NCBI RefSeq assembly: GCF_900187375.1
Contig: NZ_FYEW01000001.1
Coordinates: 1,364,001 to 1,428,000, forward strand
Length of the DNA stretch: 64,000 bases
DNA from: Hymenobacter gelipurpurascens
GTDB lineage: Bacteria > Bacteroidota > Bacteroidia > Cytophagales > Hymenobacteraceae
Direction of reading: 5' to 3'
This document shows, piece after piece, positions 20,924-29,463 of this stretch. The notes beneath the pieces are model-generated. The model saw only the letters and a list, made by a program, of their open reading frames with translations. It searched no databases and was not told the DNA's origin. The position numbers were made by a program, and so were the translations under genes. Within the stretch, counting starts at the first letter, position 1; every line of letters begins with the position of its first letter.

Positions 20924-21039
20924 GGGGTTGCTAGAGTATCGTGTACACAGGCGCTTAGGCGCTACGCGGGCAGTTAGTTAGATGGGAAACCAACAGTAGT
21001 TCGCTTGCGGCTGAAGTATTACTGGCCGACTGCTGCTGC

Positions 21040-22293
21040 TTAGTTGGTACCGCCTTTCAGTGCCTGAACCGGCAACAAGCGCGACATTTTGAAGGCTGGG
21101 TACACACCCGACAGCAATCCAAAAAGTAAGGTCACGAGCAGTGCCCAACCAAAAATCCGGAGGTTAAGCTCGAAGTGCGAGTAGGCCATAATCTGGGCTC
21201 CGCCAATCAGCTGTAGCGCGAGGTAGGCTAGTCCCAGGCCTAGCAAACCACCAATGGCCGTCAGGAAAATATTCTCTACCAGAAACTGCCCAATGAGCGT
21301 GCGGCCGGTGGCGCCAAAGGCCTTGCGGACCCCAATTTCAGAGGAGCGCTCCATGATGCGGCTCACGTTGATGTTTACCAGGTTCAGGGCCGGCAGCATC
21401 ATGAAAAGCATGGCAATGCCAAATAAAATTGAGAAGAGAATAGCCGTGCCATCAGAAGTATAATCGGTCAGGGGGTTCATGATCTGGCGCGAAAACGAGG
21501 CCAGCAGCGGGTCGGCGTGCACGTCCAAATGGTCCATTCCCTTGGGGTCGGGCAGCGGAATGCGCTTCGCCATCTGGTCGAATTCAGCCTGCACAGCCGC
21601 TTTATCAGCCGGCGATTTAGCCAGAATAATAGCAGAGTATTCGCCGTCCAGTCGGACTTGGTTGAGGTTGTTGGGGCTCGTTGACAAGGGCACCCACACA
21701 TCGGCGTAAGATGACACGCGCATCACCGGCACATCGTCTACCACGCCCATCACCCGAAAAGCGGTTTGGTTGATTTCAATGGTGCGGCCTACTACTCCTT
21801 TGTCGGTGCCAAAATATTTGCGGGCCGTGCTCTGGTTGATAACCGCCACTCGGGCCGCCGACTTCATCTCAGGCTCGCCGAAGGGCTTTCCTTCCCGAAA
21901 CGTAAAGTCCAGCACCTGCCAGAACACATTGTCGGTATACTTCAGGTCCAGGTCGAGGCGGTTATTGCCTACGTAACTGGGGGTAGCGTGAAACATGGAA
22001 AACACCGCTACTTTCTCCGGCGTTTTGAGGGGGCGCACGTAGCGGTCGAGCAGGTAGTAGCTGGCGGGCGAGTTCTGGTTACCTCCGTTCTTGTACTTGA
22101 TATGCAGGAAGTTAACAAAGAGCATCCGGTCGAGGCGCGTTTCGGGAGCATGCGGGCCAACGACGTGGTCGAACATGGCCGCTACCACGAGCAGTACCAT
22201 GAGCGTGAAGCTAATACCGAACAGACTGATGAAGGTGAAGAACTTGCGGCGCAGCAAGACTTTCCAGGCAATTTTGAGGTAGCTAAGCAACAT
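21040..22293 (-). CDS. FtsX/MacB-type ABC transporter permease
   Basis: A 417-aa permease with MacB topology: a first helix near residues 18-40 (FFTFISLFGISFTLMVLLVV), a periplasmic domain of about 230 residues, then a three-helix FtsX domain. The coupling segment ISRIMERSSEIGVRKAFGAT is clear. It overlaps the sigma-factor gene by 11 bases, so it is part of the same transcript, and it lies upstream of the second permease. The two permeases are similar in plan but diverged, which suggests a heterodimer. Confidence 0.88.
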   Translation of the reverse strand: MLLSYLKIAWKVLLRRKFFTFISLFGISFTLMVLLVVAAMFDHVVGPHAPETRLDRMLFVNFLHIKYKNGGNQNSPASYYLLDRYVRPLKTPEKVAVFSMFHATPSYVGNNRLDLDLKYTDNVFWQVLDFTFREGKPFGEPEMKSAARVAVINQSTARKYFGTDKGVVGRTIEINQTAFRVMGVVDDVPVMRVSSYADVWVPLSTSPNNLNQVRLDGEYSAIILAKSPADKAAVQAEFDQMAKRIPLPDPKGMDHLDVHADPLLASFSRQIMNPLTDYTSDGTAILFSILFGIAMLFMMLPALNLVNINVSRIMERSSEIGVRKAFGATGRTLIGQFLVENIFLTAIGGLLGLGLAYLALQLIGGAQIMAYSHFELNLRIFGWALLVTLLFGLLSGVYPAFKMSRLLPVQALKGGTN

Positions 22294-22870
22294 GAGCGTG
22301 AGAGTAGGAAGTAGAAAAGGAGGAATGAAGGGCCGCTACCTGCCGCTGCAACACGGCCCGGGCCTTACTGAGCTGCGACTTGCTGGTGCCCTCCGAAATG
22401 CCAAGTAGTTCCGCCACCTCCGGGTGGGTGTAGCCTTCCAGCGCGCAGAGGTTGAACACGGCCCGGTAGCCGGCGGGCAGCTCCTGTACCAGCCGGAGCA
22501 AATCGGCGGCCTGTAGTTCCACATCGGCACCGGGCATTTCGGTGGCGAGGTGGCCTAGGTGGCAGTCTTCGATGCTGAGCGTTACGGACTCGCGGCGGCG
22601 CAGCAGGTTCAGGGCTTCGCGCACCATAATGCGGCGCACCCAACCTTCCAGGCTGCCTGTGCCCTCAAACTGGCCCAGGCCCCGAAATACCTTCACGAAA
22701 CCGCGGGCCAGGGCATCTTCCGCATCAAACTCGTGGCGCAGGTAGCGCAGGCACACGGCCAGCATCTTGGGGGCAAAGCGCTGGTAGAGCTGTTCCTGCG
22801 CGGCGGCGCTACCCTGCAGGCAGGCCGCAACCAGTTCAGGATCAGTAAAAGAGGGGGCAAGCATTTTCAT
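22283..22870 (-). CDS. RNA polymerase sigma factor, ECF type
   Basis: A 195-aa sigma-70-family factor with region 2 (EDALARGFVKVFRGLGQFEG, GWVRRIMVREALNLLRR) and region 4 (YRAVFNLCALEGYTHPEVAELLGIS) and no region 3, as in ECF factors. It sits between the ABC ATPase and the first permease inside an apparent sigma-54-driven operon. No anti-sigma gene is next to it. Which promoters it reads cannot be told here. The start could also be the second Met (codon 3). Confidence 0.88.
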   Translation of the reverse strand: MKMLAPSFTDPELVAACLQGSAAAQEQLYQRFAPKMLAVCLRYLRHEFDAEDALARGFVKVFRGLGQFEGTGSLEGWVRRIMVREALNLLRRRESVTLSIEDCHLGHLATEMPGADVELQAADLLRLVQELPAGYRAVFNLCALEGYTHPEVAELLGISEGTSKSQLSKARAVLQRQVAALHSSFSTSYSHAHVA

Positions 22871-22918
22871 AACTCAGAAAGAAAACGGGCAACAGGCAAT
22901 TCGCAACCGGCAACTGGC

Positions 22919-23662
22919 CTAGCTGACCTGGCTGCCGTCGAAGAAGCGGATGAGGCGCTCGGTACGGCGGGCCTGCTGCTCGTCGTGGGTTACCATCACG
23001 ATGGTGGTGCCTTCCTGTTTGTTGAGGCCTAGTAGTAGGTCCATAATCTCCTCGCCCATCACCGAATCGAGGTTGCCGGTGGGTTCGTCGGCCAGGATGA
23101 TTTCGGGGTTGCCAGCCAGGGCCCTTGCAATGGCCACGCGCTGGCGCTGACCACCGGAAAGCTGGCTGGGGAAGTGGTTGGTGCGGGCGCTCAGGCCCAC
23201 TTTGTCGAGGGCGGCGTAGGCCCGTTCCCGCCGCTGCTTGCCGCCTACTCCGGGCCGGTACAGCAAGGGCAGCTCCACATTATCAAGCACCGAGAGGTCG
23301 TTGATGAGGTGATAGCTCTGGAAAACGAACCCGATTTTCTGGTTGCGCAAGGAGGCCAGCTCCTTATCGGAGTACGACTGCACCGGGCGGCCATCCAGCT
23401 CAATCACGCCGCTGGTGGGCTCATCCAGCAGGCCAATGATGCTCAGCAGCGTGGATTTGCCGCAGCCTGAAGGCCCCATGATGGACACGAACTCACCCTT
23501 GTTGATGGTCAGGTTCACGCGGTTCAGCGCTACCGTTTCAATGGTCTTGGTCTGGTATACTTTCTCGATGTCGCGTAGCTGAATAACGGGGGCGCTGGCG
23601 GTAACTACATCACTGGTAGAAGCGAGTGGCCTAGCGGCAGTTTGGGCGAGGATGTTTTCCAT
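22919..23662 (-). CDS. ABC transporter ATP-binding protein, MacB/LolD type
   Basis: A 247-aa ATPase with Walker A GPSGCGKST, Q loop FVFQSYHLI, signature LSGGQRQR, Walker B IILADEPTGNLDS and switch His in VTHDEQQA. The DEPTGNLDS and LLDEPTSG wording is typical of the LolD/MacB group that partners FtsX-type permeases. The start MENILAQTA at 23662 is preferred: an in-frame ATG at 23725 would lie within about 10 bases of the predicted transcription start. It is the first gene of the operon ATPase - sigma factor - permease - permease. Confidence 0.9.
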   Translation of the reverse strand: MENILAQTAARPLASTSDVVTASAPVIQLRDIEKVYQTKTIETVALNRVNLTINKGEFVSIMGPSGCGKSTLLSIIGLLDEPTSGVIELDGRPVQSYSDKELASLRNQKIGFVFQSYHLINDLSVLDNVELPLLYRPGVGGKQRRERAYAALDKVGLSARTNHFPSQLSGGQRQRVAIARALAGNPEIILADEPTGNLDSVMGEEIMDLLLGLNKQEGTTIVMVTHDEQQARRTERLIRFFDGSQVS

Positions 23663-23742
23663 GGAAAGGTCTGGTTGAGAAAGGAATCTTGTCAAGAGGC
23701 TGTCCGGTTTTGGGCAGTAGGCCACTGGGGCTAACCTAGTAT

Positions 23743-23760
23743 AGCCAAGCGCTGTGCCAA
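23743..23760 (-). promoter_or_regulatory. Sigma-54-like promoter of the ABC/permease operon
   Basis: On the minus strand TTGGCACAGCGCTTGGCT fits the -24/-12 consensus TGGCACG-N4-TTGCW, with GG in place of GC at the -12 position. The predicted transcription start is near 23732, about 70 bases before the chosen ATG. An almost identical sequence precedes the adaptor gene at 26816. Confidence 0.75.
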
Positions 23761-23824
23761 ATTCATAAATCTTTATAAATCAGTAATTTATGATAAATAT
23801 TCAAATTAAACGATTAACAAAATA

Positions 23825-23850
23825 TGTCCGTTTCCGGACACGGTGTTCGG
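23825..23850 (-). promoter_or_regulatory. Predicted activator site: TGTCCG-N4-CGGACA plus GGTGTTCGG
   Basis: The inverted repeat TGTCCG/CGGACA (23825-23840) is followed by CGGTGTTCGG. Its centre lies 73.5 bases upstream of the promoter's outer edge, about 100 bases from the predicted start, as expected for an NtrC-type enhancer site. The copy at 26898 has the same parts at the same distance. Confidence 0.7.
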
Positions 23851-23903
23851 TATTGAGTAGTAGTTTGTTCGTGGTTGGCCATTATGCACAGAAGGCCGCC
23901 CAC

Positions 23904-24017
23904 AAACACGTCACCCTAAGCCTCCCGCGAAGGACCTGCTTCCTGTGAGCACGAACCGTACAACGGCTCATTTCCAGGTGAGTAGGCCTTTCGCGGGGGG
24001 CTTAGGGTGACGTGTTT
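23904..24017. repeat. Long imperfect inverted repeat, REP-like
   Basis: Bases 23904-23933 pair with 23987-24017 with few mismatches (AAACACGTCACCCTAAGCC against GGCTTAGGGTGACGTGTTT at the outer ends), and the inner part can pair further (ACCTG/CAGGT, GAGC/GCTC). It lies between the TolC stop and the ATPase promoter. It resembles interspersed palindromic repeats seen between genes in Hymenobacter-like genomes; that link is from memory. Together with the promoter sites it fills the 410-base gap. Confidence 0.7.
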
Positions 24018-24075
24018 ACTCAGGATTGTAGGCGGAGCTTGTCGTTGCCTCTGCACCGCATTCTCGCCTTCTTAA

Positions 24076-25524
24076 TTATTGAGCAGTAAGGGGCAGCTGG
24101 CGCTCAAAGTCATACAGCGTAAGGGCACGTAGGCGGTAGTGCGCCACCCAAGCGGCCCGCAGCGCCAGGATGTAGGCCCGTCGCGCCTGATCCTTTTCGT
24201 TGGAGGCGATAGTTAGGTCGGTGAGGCTGATGCGCCCGACTTTGTAGGTGGCCTGGGCAATATTGTAGCGTTGCTGGGCCAAGGAATCGGCGCGGCCAGC
24301 CAGGTCTAGCTGCTCACTGAGCGTACTGAGTTGGGCTGCCTGTACCTGCACGCTCTGATCGAAGCTGGCTTCTTCCTGCGCTACATCGGCCTGCACTTGG
24401 CGGCGAGTAAGCTCGGCGCTCTTCACAATGGATTTCTGGCGGCCCCAGTCAACCAGCGGCATGGAGAAGGTCAGGAGCACTTCCTGTCGGTTCTGCAGTG
24501 CATTGTAGGTATTCCATAGGTTGGTGGCCTCATTTCCGTAGCCCAGGCCCGCCGAGAGCGAGGCCTGAAACCCCGTAGTACCCCGCGCCAGCGCAACATC
24601 GCGCTCCGCCTGCAACAGCCGCCGCCGAAAGGCCAACACCGTACTGCGATTTTGGCGGGCCTGCTCCAGGGCGCGCTCTTCCGGCACTACCAGCCGGGGG
24701 GCGGCGGCAGGCACTGCCAGGCGCAAATTTTCGGCTCGTAGGCCAGTATAGATCTGCAGACTCACGGCGGCATTTTGGGCATCGAGGCGCCCCTGAGCCA
24801 TGGCCTGGCGGGCATTCAGCAGGTTCAGCTCCAGCCGGAGCAGGTCGCTTTGGGAAAGCAGGCCGAGGTGGTAGCGCTCCTTCCCTATCCGCAGCATTTC
24901 CTCGTTGGCCTGCACGTTCTGGCTGGCCACTTCGGCGTTTACCTGCTGCTGCAACACATCAAAATACAGCTCCGTAATGCGCTGGGCAATGCTTTCGCGC
25001 TCCTCCACGTAAATACGCTGGCTTTCCTGATACCGCAGCGGCTCAATCTGCCGGGCCCAGCGCAGGTTGTTAAACATGCCCAGCGGCTGCGTAAACCCAA
25101 TGGATAAAGGCTGATTGTTGTAGGCCTTCAGGTCGCCGTTGAAGTGGTAAACGCGTTTCAGTTCGGATGCCACGTACACCTGCCCGCCCGTTGGGCCAAT
25201 GTTCTGGCTCAGGGTCATGGCGACATGAGAACTATTGCTGCGCACCGCCTCAAACTTGGTAGTGCCATCCGCCTGCTCCACAAAGGCCATATCTTTCCGA
25301 ATGCCGGGCAGCGTGCCGCGCAGGCCTAGCTGTGGCTTGTAGTTCGTCTGGTAATTGCGCCAGTCCCAGTAGCTTTTTTCGCGGGTGGTTTGCGCCTGTT
25401 TGGCAATGGCCGACTGGCCTAGCGCACGCTCAATCACCTCCTGCAGGGTCAGGTTAGCGGATGAAGGCTGGGCGGCGGCCGGAATACCAGCCAACAGCAA
25501 CAGGAAAGGAAGAATCCGTTTCAT
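24076..25524 (-). CDS. TolC-family outer-membrane efflux protein
   Basis: A 482-aa outer-membrane channel with a signal peptide (MKRILPFLLLLAGIPAAAQ). The two halves each carry long heptad-like helices rich in Ala, Gln and Arg, as in TolC, with LTLQEVIERAL at the start of the first repeat and YKVGRISLTDLTIASNEKDQARRAYI in the second. It starts eight bases after the adaptor gene's stop and is translated from the same message. It should form the exit duct for the ABC permeases or for a partner elsewhere. Confidence 0.92.
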   Translation of the reverse strand: MKRILPFLLLLAGIPAAAQPSSANLTLQEVIERALGQSAIAKQAQTTREKSYWDWRNYQTNYKPQLGLRGTLPGIRKDMAFVEQADGTTKFEAVRSNSSHVAMTLSQNIGPTGGQVYVASELKRVYHFNGDLKAYNNQPLSIGFTQPLGMFNNLRWARQIEPLRYQESQRIYVEERESIAQRITELYFDVLQQQVNAEVASQNVQANEEMLRIGKERYHLGLLSQSDLLRLELNLLNARQAMAQGRLDAQNAAVSLQIYTGLRAENLRLAVPAAAPRLVVPEERALEQARQNRSTVLAFRRRLLQAERDVALARGTTGFQASLSAGLGYGNEATNLWNTYNALQNRQEVLLTFSMPLVDWGRQKSIVKSAELTRRQVQADVAQEEASFDQSVQVQAAQLSTLSEQLDLAGRADSLAQQRYNIAQATYKVGRISLTDLTIASNEKDQARRAYILALRAAWVAHYRLRALTLYDFERQLPLTAQ

Positions 25525-25532
25525 GCGGGTAG

Positions 25533-26780
25533 CTAGTTTTTCAGGGTGAGTTCTGGGGTATTCTCGTAGTCCTTCATATCCGACACGATAATCTCCTCAC
25601 CGGTCCGTAGGCCACTGGTTATCTGCACGTAGTCGAAGTTGCTGTCGCCGAATTGCACGGTGCGGCGCTGGGCTTTGCCCTCCTTCAGCACAAACACCGA
25701 CTGCTCTTTACCACCTTGGTAAAAGGGGCCGTTTTTCACACGCACCACGTTGCGCAGGGCCTTGGTCACCACAAATACATCGGCCCGCAAATTGGACCTA
25801 AGGACCGGATGATGATCCTGGGCCAACGTAGCGTAAAAGGTGACCACACCTTTATCCACGGCTGGGCTCACGGTGCTGATGGTGCCGCGCAAATCGGTGC
25901 CATTGATGCGGATTACTACCGGGTCGCCGAGGTGCAGGGCATCAGCATAAGAGTCGGAAATGGTGGCGCGCACCCGGAACCGGCTTAGGTCGGCTACGCG
26001 GGCCAGGGCGTCGCCGGCCTGCACGGTAGTTCCCAGGTCTTCATTCACCCAGGTAAGCACACCTGGTTGCTGACTGCTGATGTTGGATTGGGCCAGCTTG
26101 CCGGCCAGCTCCGCAATGCTGCGCTCCTGAATCTGCATTGTGAAGCCCAGCTCCCGCACATCGGCGGCGTTGGCGGCGCGCTGGTTCCGGATTTGCTCGC
26201 CCAAGCGCTGGAGTTCTAGTTGGGCTACCCGCAGGTTCAACTCGGCCTGGCGTACGCTCTCCGAGGTACCGCCACCAATCTTGAGCATGTATTGCTCATC
26301 GCGCAGCGATGATTGCAAGCTGCGCACCTTCACCTGCTGCACCTGCTCCTGAGAACGGAGGTCGTTGAGGGCTTTTTCGAGGCTCAGCTGCAGCTGGCCA
26401 TTCTTGTTGCGGTTCTGCTGTTGCTCGTCCTGAAGTTTGGCCAGGGCCGTATTCGTCAGCTCTTTGTCCAGCTCAAGAATAGTCTGGCCTGGCAACACTT
26501 TGCTCCCCACGGACACCGCAACCCGCCGGATAGTGCTCTGGATGGGACTAGTGATGACCGCTTCATGGGCCGGAATAATTACGCCGGCAGCGGTAAGCGA
26601 GGCCTCTACGTCACCGGTTTCGGTGGTGGCCGTCAGGATGTTGGCACGCTGCACGCTGGGTTTGAGCACAGTACGGAAGGCCAGCAAGCCCGTCGCCAAC
26701 AGCACAACAATACCGATGCCTATTAGCCAGCGGCGGCGCTGAAGACGTTTTTGAGTAGAAACAGGTATATCTCTGTCCAT
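25533..26780 (-). CDS. HlyD/MacA-type periplasmic adaptor
   Basis: A 415-aa membrane-fusion protein: one N-terminal membrane helix (RRRWLIGIGIVVLLATGLLAF), lipoyl halves (VITSPIQSTIRRVAVSVGSKVLPGQTILELD and the later QPGVLTWVNEDLGTTVQAGDAL), a coiled-coil hairpin between about residues 110 and 235, and a beta-barrel domain (RVRATISDSYADALHLGDPV). The start is set at MDRDIPVSTQKR, since an upstream in-frame ATG at 26816 lies inside the predicted sigma-54 promoter. It probably links the FtsX permeases to the TolC protein. Confidence 0.9.
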   Translation of the reverse strand: MDRDIPVSTQKRLQRRRWLIGIGIVVLLATGLLAFRTVLKPSVQRANILTATTETGDVEASLTAAGVIIPAHEAVITSPIQSTIRRVAVSVGSKVLPGQTILELDKELTNTALAKLQDEQQQNRNKNGQLQLSLEKALNDLRSQEQVQQVKVRSLQSSLRDEQYMLKIGGGTSESVRQAELNLRVAQLELQRLGEQIRNQRAANAADVRELGFTMQIQERSIAELAGKLAQSNISSQQPGVLTWVNEDLGTTVQAGDALARVADLSRFRVRATISDSYADALHLGDPVVIRINGTDLRGTISTVSPAVDKGVVTFYATLAQDHHPVLRSNLRADVFVVTKALRNVVRVKNGPFYQGGKEQSVFVLKEGKAQRRTVQFGDSNFDYVQITSGLRTGEEIIVSDMKDYENTPELTLKN

Positions 26781-26815
26781 TTTCGTACAGGAAGGAAGGG
26801 GTTTCCTGTAGAACA

Positions 26816-26832
26816 AGCCAAGCGCCGTGCCA
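26816..26832 (-). promoter_or_regulatory. Sigma-54-like promoter of the adaptor/TolC operon
   Basis: On the minus strand TGGCACGGCGCTTGGCT matches the -24 element TGGCACG exactly and has TTGG at -12. The predicted start near 26805 leaves a leader of about 25 bases before the ATG at 26780. It differs from the promoter at 23743 by one base over 17. Confidence 0.78.
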
Positions 26833-26897
26833 TTTACATAACATTATATCAATCAGTTGATTGCATCTGAAATAAGCAAATCTTCTTTAGGTAAATA

Positions 26898-26923
26898 TGT
26901 CCATTAATGGACAAGGTGTTCGG
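26898..26923 (-). promoter_or_regulatory. Predicted activator site: perfect palindrome TGTCCATTAATGGACA plus GGTGTTCGG
   Basis: Bases 26898-26913 form a perfect 16-bp palindrome with arms TGTCC/GGACA as at 23825, again followed by AGGTGTTCGG. The distance to the promoter is the same as at the sister site, so both faces of the DNA helix match. Confidence 0.72.
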
Positions 26924-26960
26924 AAATAAACCCAGCCTGCTCACGGCCATTCAAAACAGG

Positions 26961-26994
26961 AAAGCCCCGACAACCAAGCGGTTATCGGGGCTTT
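26961..26994 (-). terminator. Terminator of the GH43 gene
   Basis: A 10-bp stem AAAGCCCCGA/TCGGGGCTTT with inner pairing ACC/GGT. On the minus strand it follows the GH43 stop by about 55 bases. Confidence 0.8.
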
Positions 26995-27050
26995 TCTATG
27001 CGAGCTTATAAGCAAGCTGCTAGGCCACTTTGCCTACCAGCCACACTGGC

Positions 27051-28694
27051 CTAGCGCTGGTTTCGGATGGCAAAATCGTTGAAGGCTACGGTAGCCGAAT
27101 CAAGACCTTGCGCCAACAGGCCTACACGCACGCCTCGGTCCCAAGGGGGTAGGTATTCGCCATTGAGCGCAAAGCTATCCAGCAGCACGGGCTGCCAGGT
27201 GCTGCCATCGGTGCCGTAGGTGAAGCGGAAGCGCTGGCCCCCCCAGGCCTCCAGGCGCAGGTGCAACGTAGGGCCAGCCGGCAACGTGAGCTTAGCCAGG
27301 CTCTGGTGATGCCCGCCTTTCACATGCCACACCTGCAGGGTGCCGTTGCCGGCCACCAATGCCAAGGCATTGTCGGGGTCGCCGATGGCGCACAGGCCCG
27401 CGAAGGTATCGTGGTCCAGAGAAGAGGTAGCCAACGAAGTGGTAGCCTTATACGTGGCCGTGAACGTGCGCTGGGCCACTACTGAACCAATTCCGCGGGG
27501 GTTGGCCGTAAGCAGCAGCTGGCCATCGGCTACGCCTACTTCCGGCTGTTGCCCGATAGGCCACTGCCAGGTTCCGGCCAGACAATTGCCCGCAAAGTTT
27601 TCCGTGATATTCAGCACGCGCACATCTTTCAGGGGTGCCGCCTGGGGGCTGTTTCCCTCAAACTCCGGCCAGCCTTCCGCATTGAATGTAAACTCACTTA
27701 GGATGCCTTGGCGGCCTACAAACTCGTGGCTTTGGTTGTAGTACGCATGATGCAGCAGGAACCAACGGCCCTGGTACTGGGCCACGGTGCCGTGGCCGGG
27801 GCACTTCCAGGTAGCATTTTTCTTAAGAATTGGGTTCTGCGGGCACTTTTCCCAGGGGCCCAGCAGGCTCTTGGCCCGCGCTACGCCGGTAGCATAGGTG
27901 CAGCACTTACCGCAGCAGCCATTGCCGGCATAGAACATATAGAAATAGTCATCGTGCCGGATGATGGCCGAGCCCTCCACCAAGCAGCCTTCCCAGGTGC
28001 TGGGGTCGTTGCGGAACAGTTCTACCTTCTTGCCCACCAAAGCGGTATGGGTGTCGTTGATGCGCTGCGCCCAGATTGGGGTGGGGTTTTGATATGCATT
28101 GCCATCTTCCTTCCACACTAGGTACAGCTTACCATGCTCATCGCGCATCGGGAAGCCATCAATAGAGCCTTGGCGCTGGCCTACGAGGGGGCCGTGGTCG
28201 GTGTAGGGGCCGGCCGGATCATCGGCGCTGGCTACCCCAATGGACAGACGGCCGTTGCGGCCTTTTTGGCGGGCCGTATAGTAGACGTAGGTCTTACCGT
28301 TTTCGTGGAAGATTTCGGGGGCCCAGAAGTTGGTGCCTGCCCACTCCGGAATGGTGTCAGTGGTCGGAAAAACGTGGCTGACCAGCTCCCAGTCCACCAG
28401 ATTACTCGACTTAAACAAGGGGAACACCGGCCCCCACTCCGCCGACGTAGCACTGGCCCAGTACGTGTCACCGATCTGGGCGATGGTGGGGTCAGGAAAG
28501 TCGCCGGGCAGCACGATATTGGCATACGACGTGACAGGCTCGGAAGCAACTGGCGGTGCCAAGTGCACGGCCGTTTGGGTGGCCTCGTTCGAGGCACAGC
28601 CCTTCGGAGGAAGGGAAAGGTCGGCTGCAAAATGAGCCGCAGATTCTACTGTGAAAGACACAACAGACGGGGAAATGGGGAGGACGGGAAACAA
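27051..28694 (-). CDS. Glycoside hydrolase family 43 enzyme with C-terminal beta-sandwich
   Basis: A 547-aa glycosidase, probably acting on arabinose- or xylose-containing glycans. The five-bladed propeller begins near residue 60 with LPGDFPDPTIAQ (general base Asp68), then FWAPEIFHENGKTYVYYTA, SIDGFPM (transition-state Asp) and CLVEGSAII (general acid Glu). A Cys-rich GNGCCGKCCTY insertion is unusual. Residues about 360-547 look like the concanavalin-type sandwich found behind many GH43 propellers. The N-terminal start is uncertain: no clean signal peptide is seen in the first 45 residues, although these enzymes are normally exported. Confidence 0.85.
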   Translation of the reverse strand: MFPVLPISPSVVSFTVESAAHFAADLSLPPKGCASNEATQTAVHLAPPVASEPVTSYANIVLPGDFPDPTIAQIGDTYWASATSAEWGPVFPLFKSSNLVDWELVSHVFPTTDTIPEWAGTNFWAPEIFHENGKTYVYYTARQKGRNGRLSIGVASADDPAGPYTDHGPLVGQRQGSIDGFPMRDEHGKLYLVWKEDGNAYQNPTPIWAQRINDTHTALVGKKVELFRNDPSTWEGCLVEGSAIIRHDDYFYMFYAGNGCCGKCCTYATGVARAKSLLGPWEKCPQNPILKKNATWKCPGHGTVAQYQGRWFLLHHAYYNQSHEFVGRQGILSEFTFNAEGWPEFEGNSPQAAPLKDVRVLNITENFAGNCLAGTWQWPIGQQPEVGVADGQLLLTANPRGIGSVVAQRTFTATYKATTSLATSSLDHDTFAGLCAIGDPDNALALVAGNGTLQVWHVKGGHHQSLAKLTLPAGPTLHLRLEAWGGQRFRFTYGTDGSTWQPVLLDSFALNGEYLPPWDRGVRVGLLAQGLDSATVAFNDFAIRNQR

Positions 28695-29431
28695 GGAGCA
28701 AGAACGGGAGCAAGCTACCCGAGGGGTGGCCTACTCCTTTGCCGAAGCCCGCAAACAGGCGGCTTCAGAAGCGGGAGCCTACCTAGCTCAACAGCTAGGC
28801 CATCTAATGTACTAATAGAATTGAAATATTCCTGCATTTGGAAATTTTGACTACCGCACTATATCCAGCCACAGCCAACAGCATTTTAGAGCAAACCCAA
28901 CAGACAAAGTTGCTATAATTCTTCCAACAGCAAGAAATAAGAGCCATTCATTCCATACTGCACTAATGATAACTGAGCATAATCCGAGCCATTAAGCTCG
29001 TCAAATAGATAAATTTATTTATAATAAATTATAATTTTACCTATAAAAATGAAGTGTATGTATTGGCAAAAGCCTACAAGCTCCCTCCTATCGTGATGCC
29101 ATCAGAATAGAAAGCATAGTTCCGGGCGATACCTAGGCCACGAATAAGAGGCTGCTAAGTGCTCTGGCTACTGTTTTTCATAAAGTGGCTTCGGAAAAAT
29201 AGACTCCGACAGTTACAGCAAGTTTTTGGGGCAATAGATGAAATACTGAGGCAACGGTGCAACGCTTTTCTACATCTAGAGTGGTAGTTGCGCCTCCTAT
29301 TGTCGTGCCCTCGCCGACCATACCATGCTTTCCCAATGGGTGATAAGCGGCGAGCAATGCGGGTTTTAACCCCCAGGATGCAAGGATTTCTGCGCTTCGT
29401 TCAAGAAAATGAAAATAAATATCAAAGGTAC
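28695..29431. other. AT-rich intergenic region, no intact gene
   Basis: More than 700 bases without a convincing gene, with an AT-rich centre near 28980-29060. On the minus strand two short stretches look coding: an 87-codon frame at 29178-29441 (with GEGTTIGGATTT) and a tail around 29085-29130 reading RGLGIARNYAFYSDGITIGG before a stop. They may be remains of a decayed gene. Confidence 0.5.
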
Positions 29432-29432
29432 C

Positions 29433-29463
29433 TTGCGTCACATAGTACCTTCTACTATATTTG
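29433..29463 (+). promoter_or_regulatory. Bacteroidota promoter TTG-N20-TATATTTG
   Basis: TTG at 29433 and TATATTTG at 29456-29463 are 20 bases apart, an exact match to the Bacteroidota housekeeping promoter. It would give a 5' leader of about 265 bases before the barrel gene at 29737. No riboswitch was recognised in the leader. Confidence 0.7.

Noticed and set aside
26781..26816. Upstream ATG of the HlyD-type adaptor
   Set aside because: It lies inside the predicted sigma-54 promoter, upstream of the expected transcription start.
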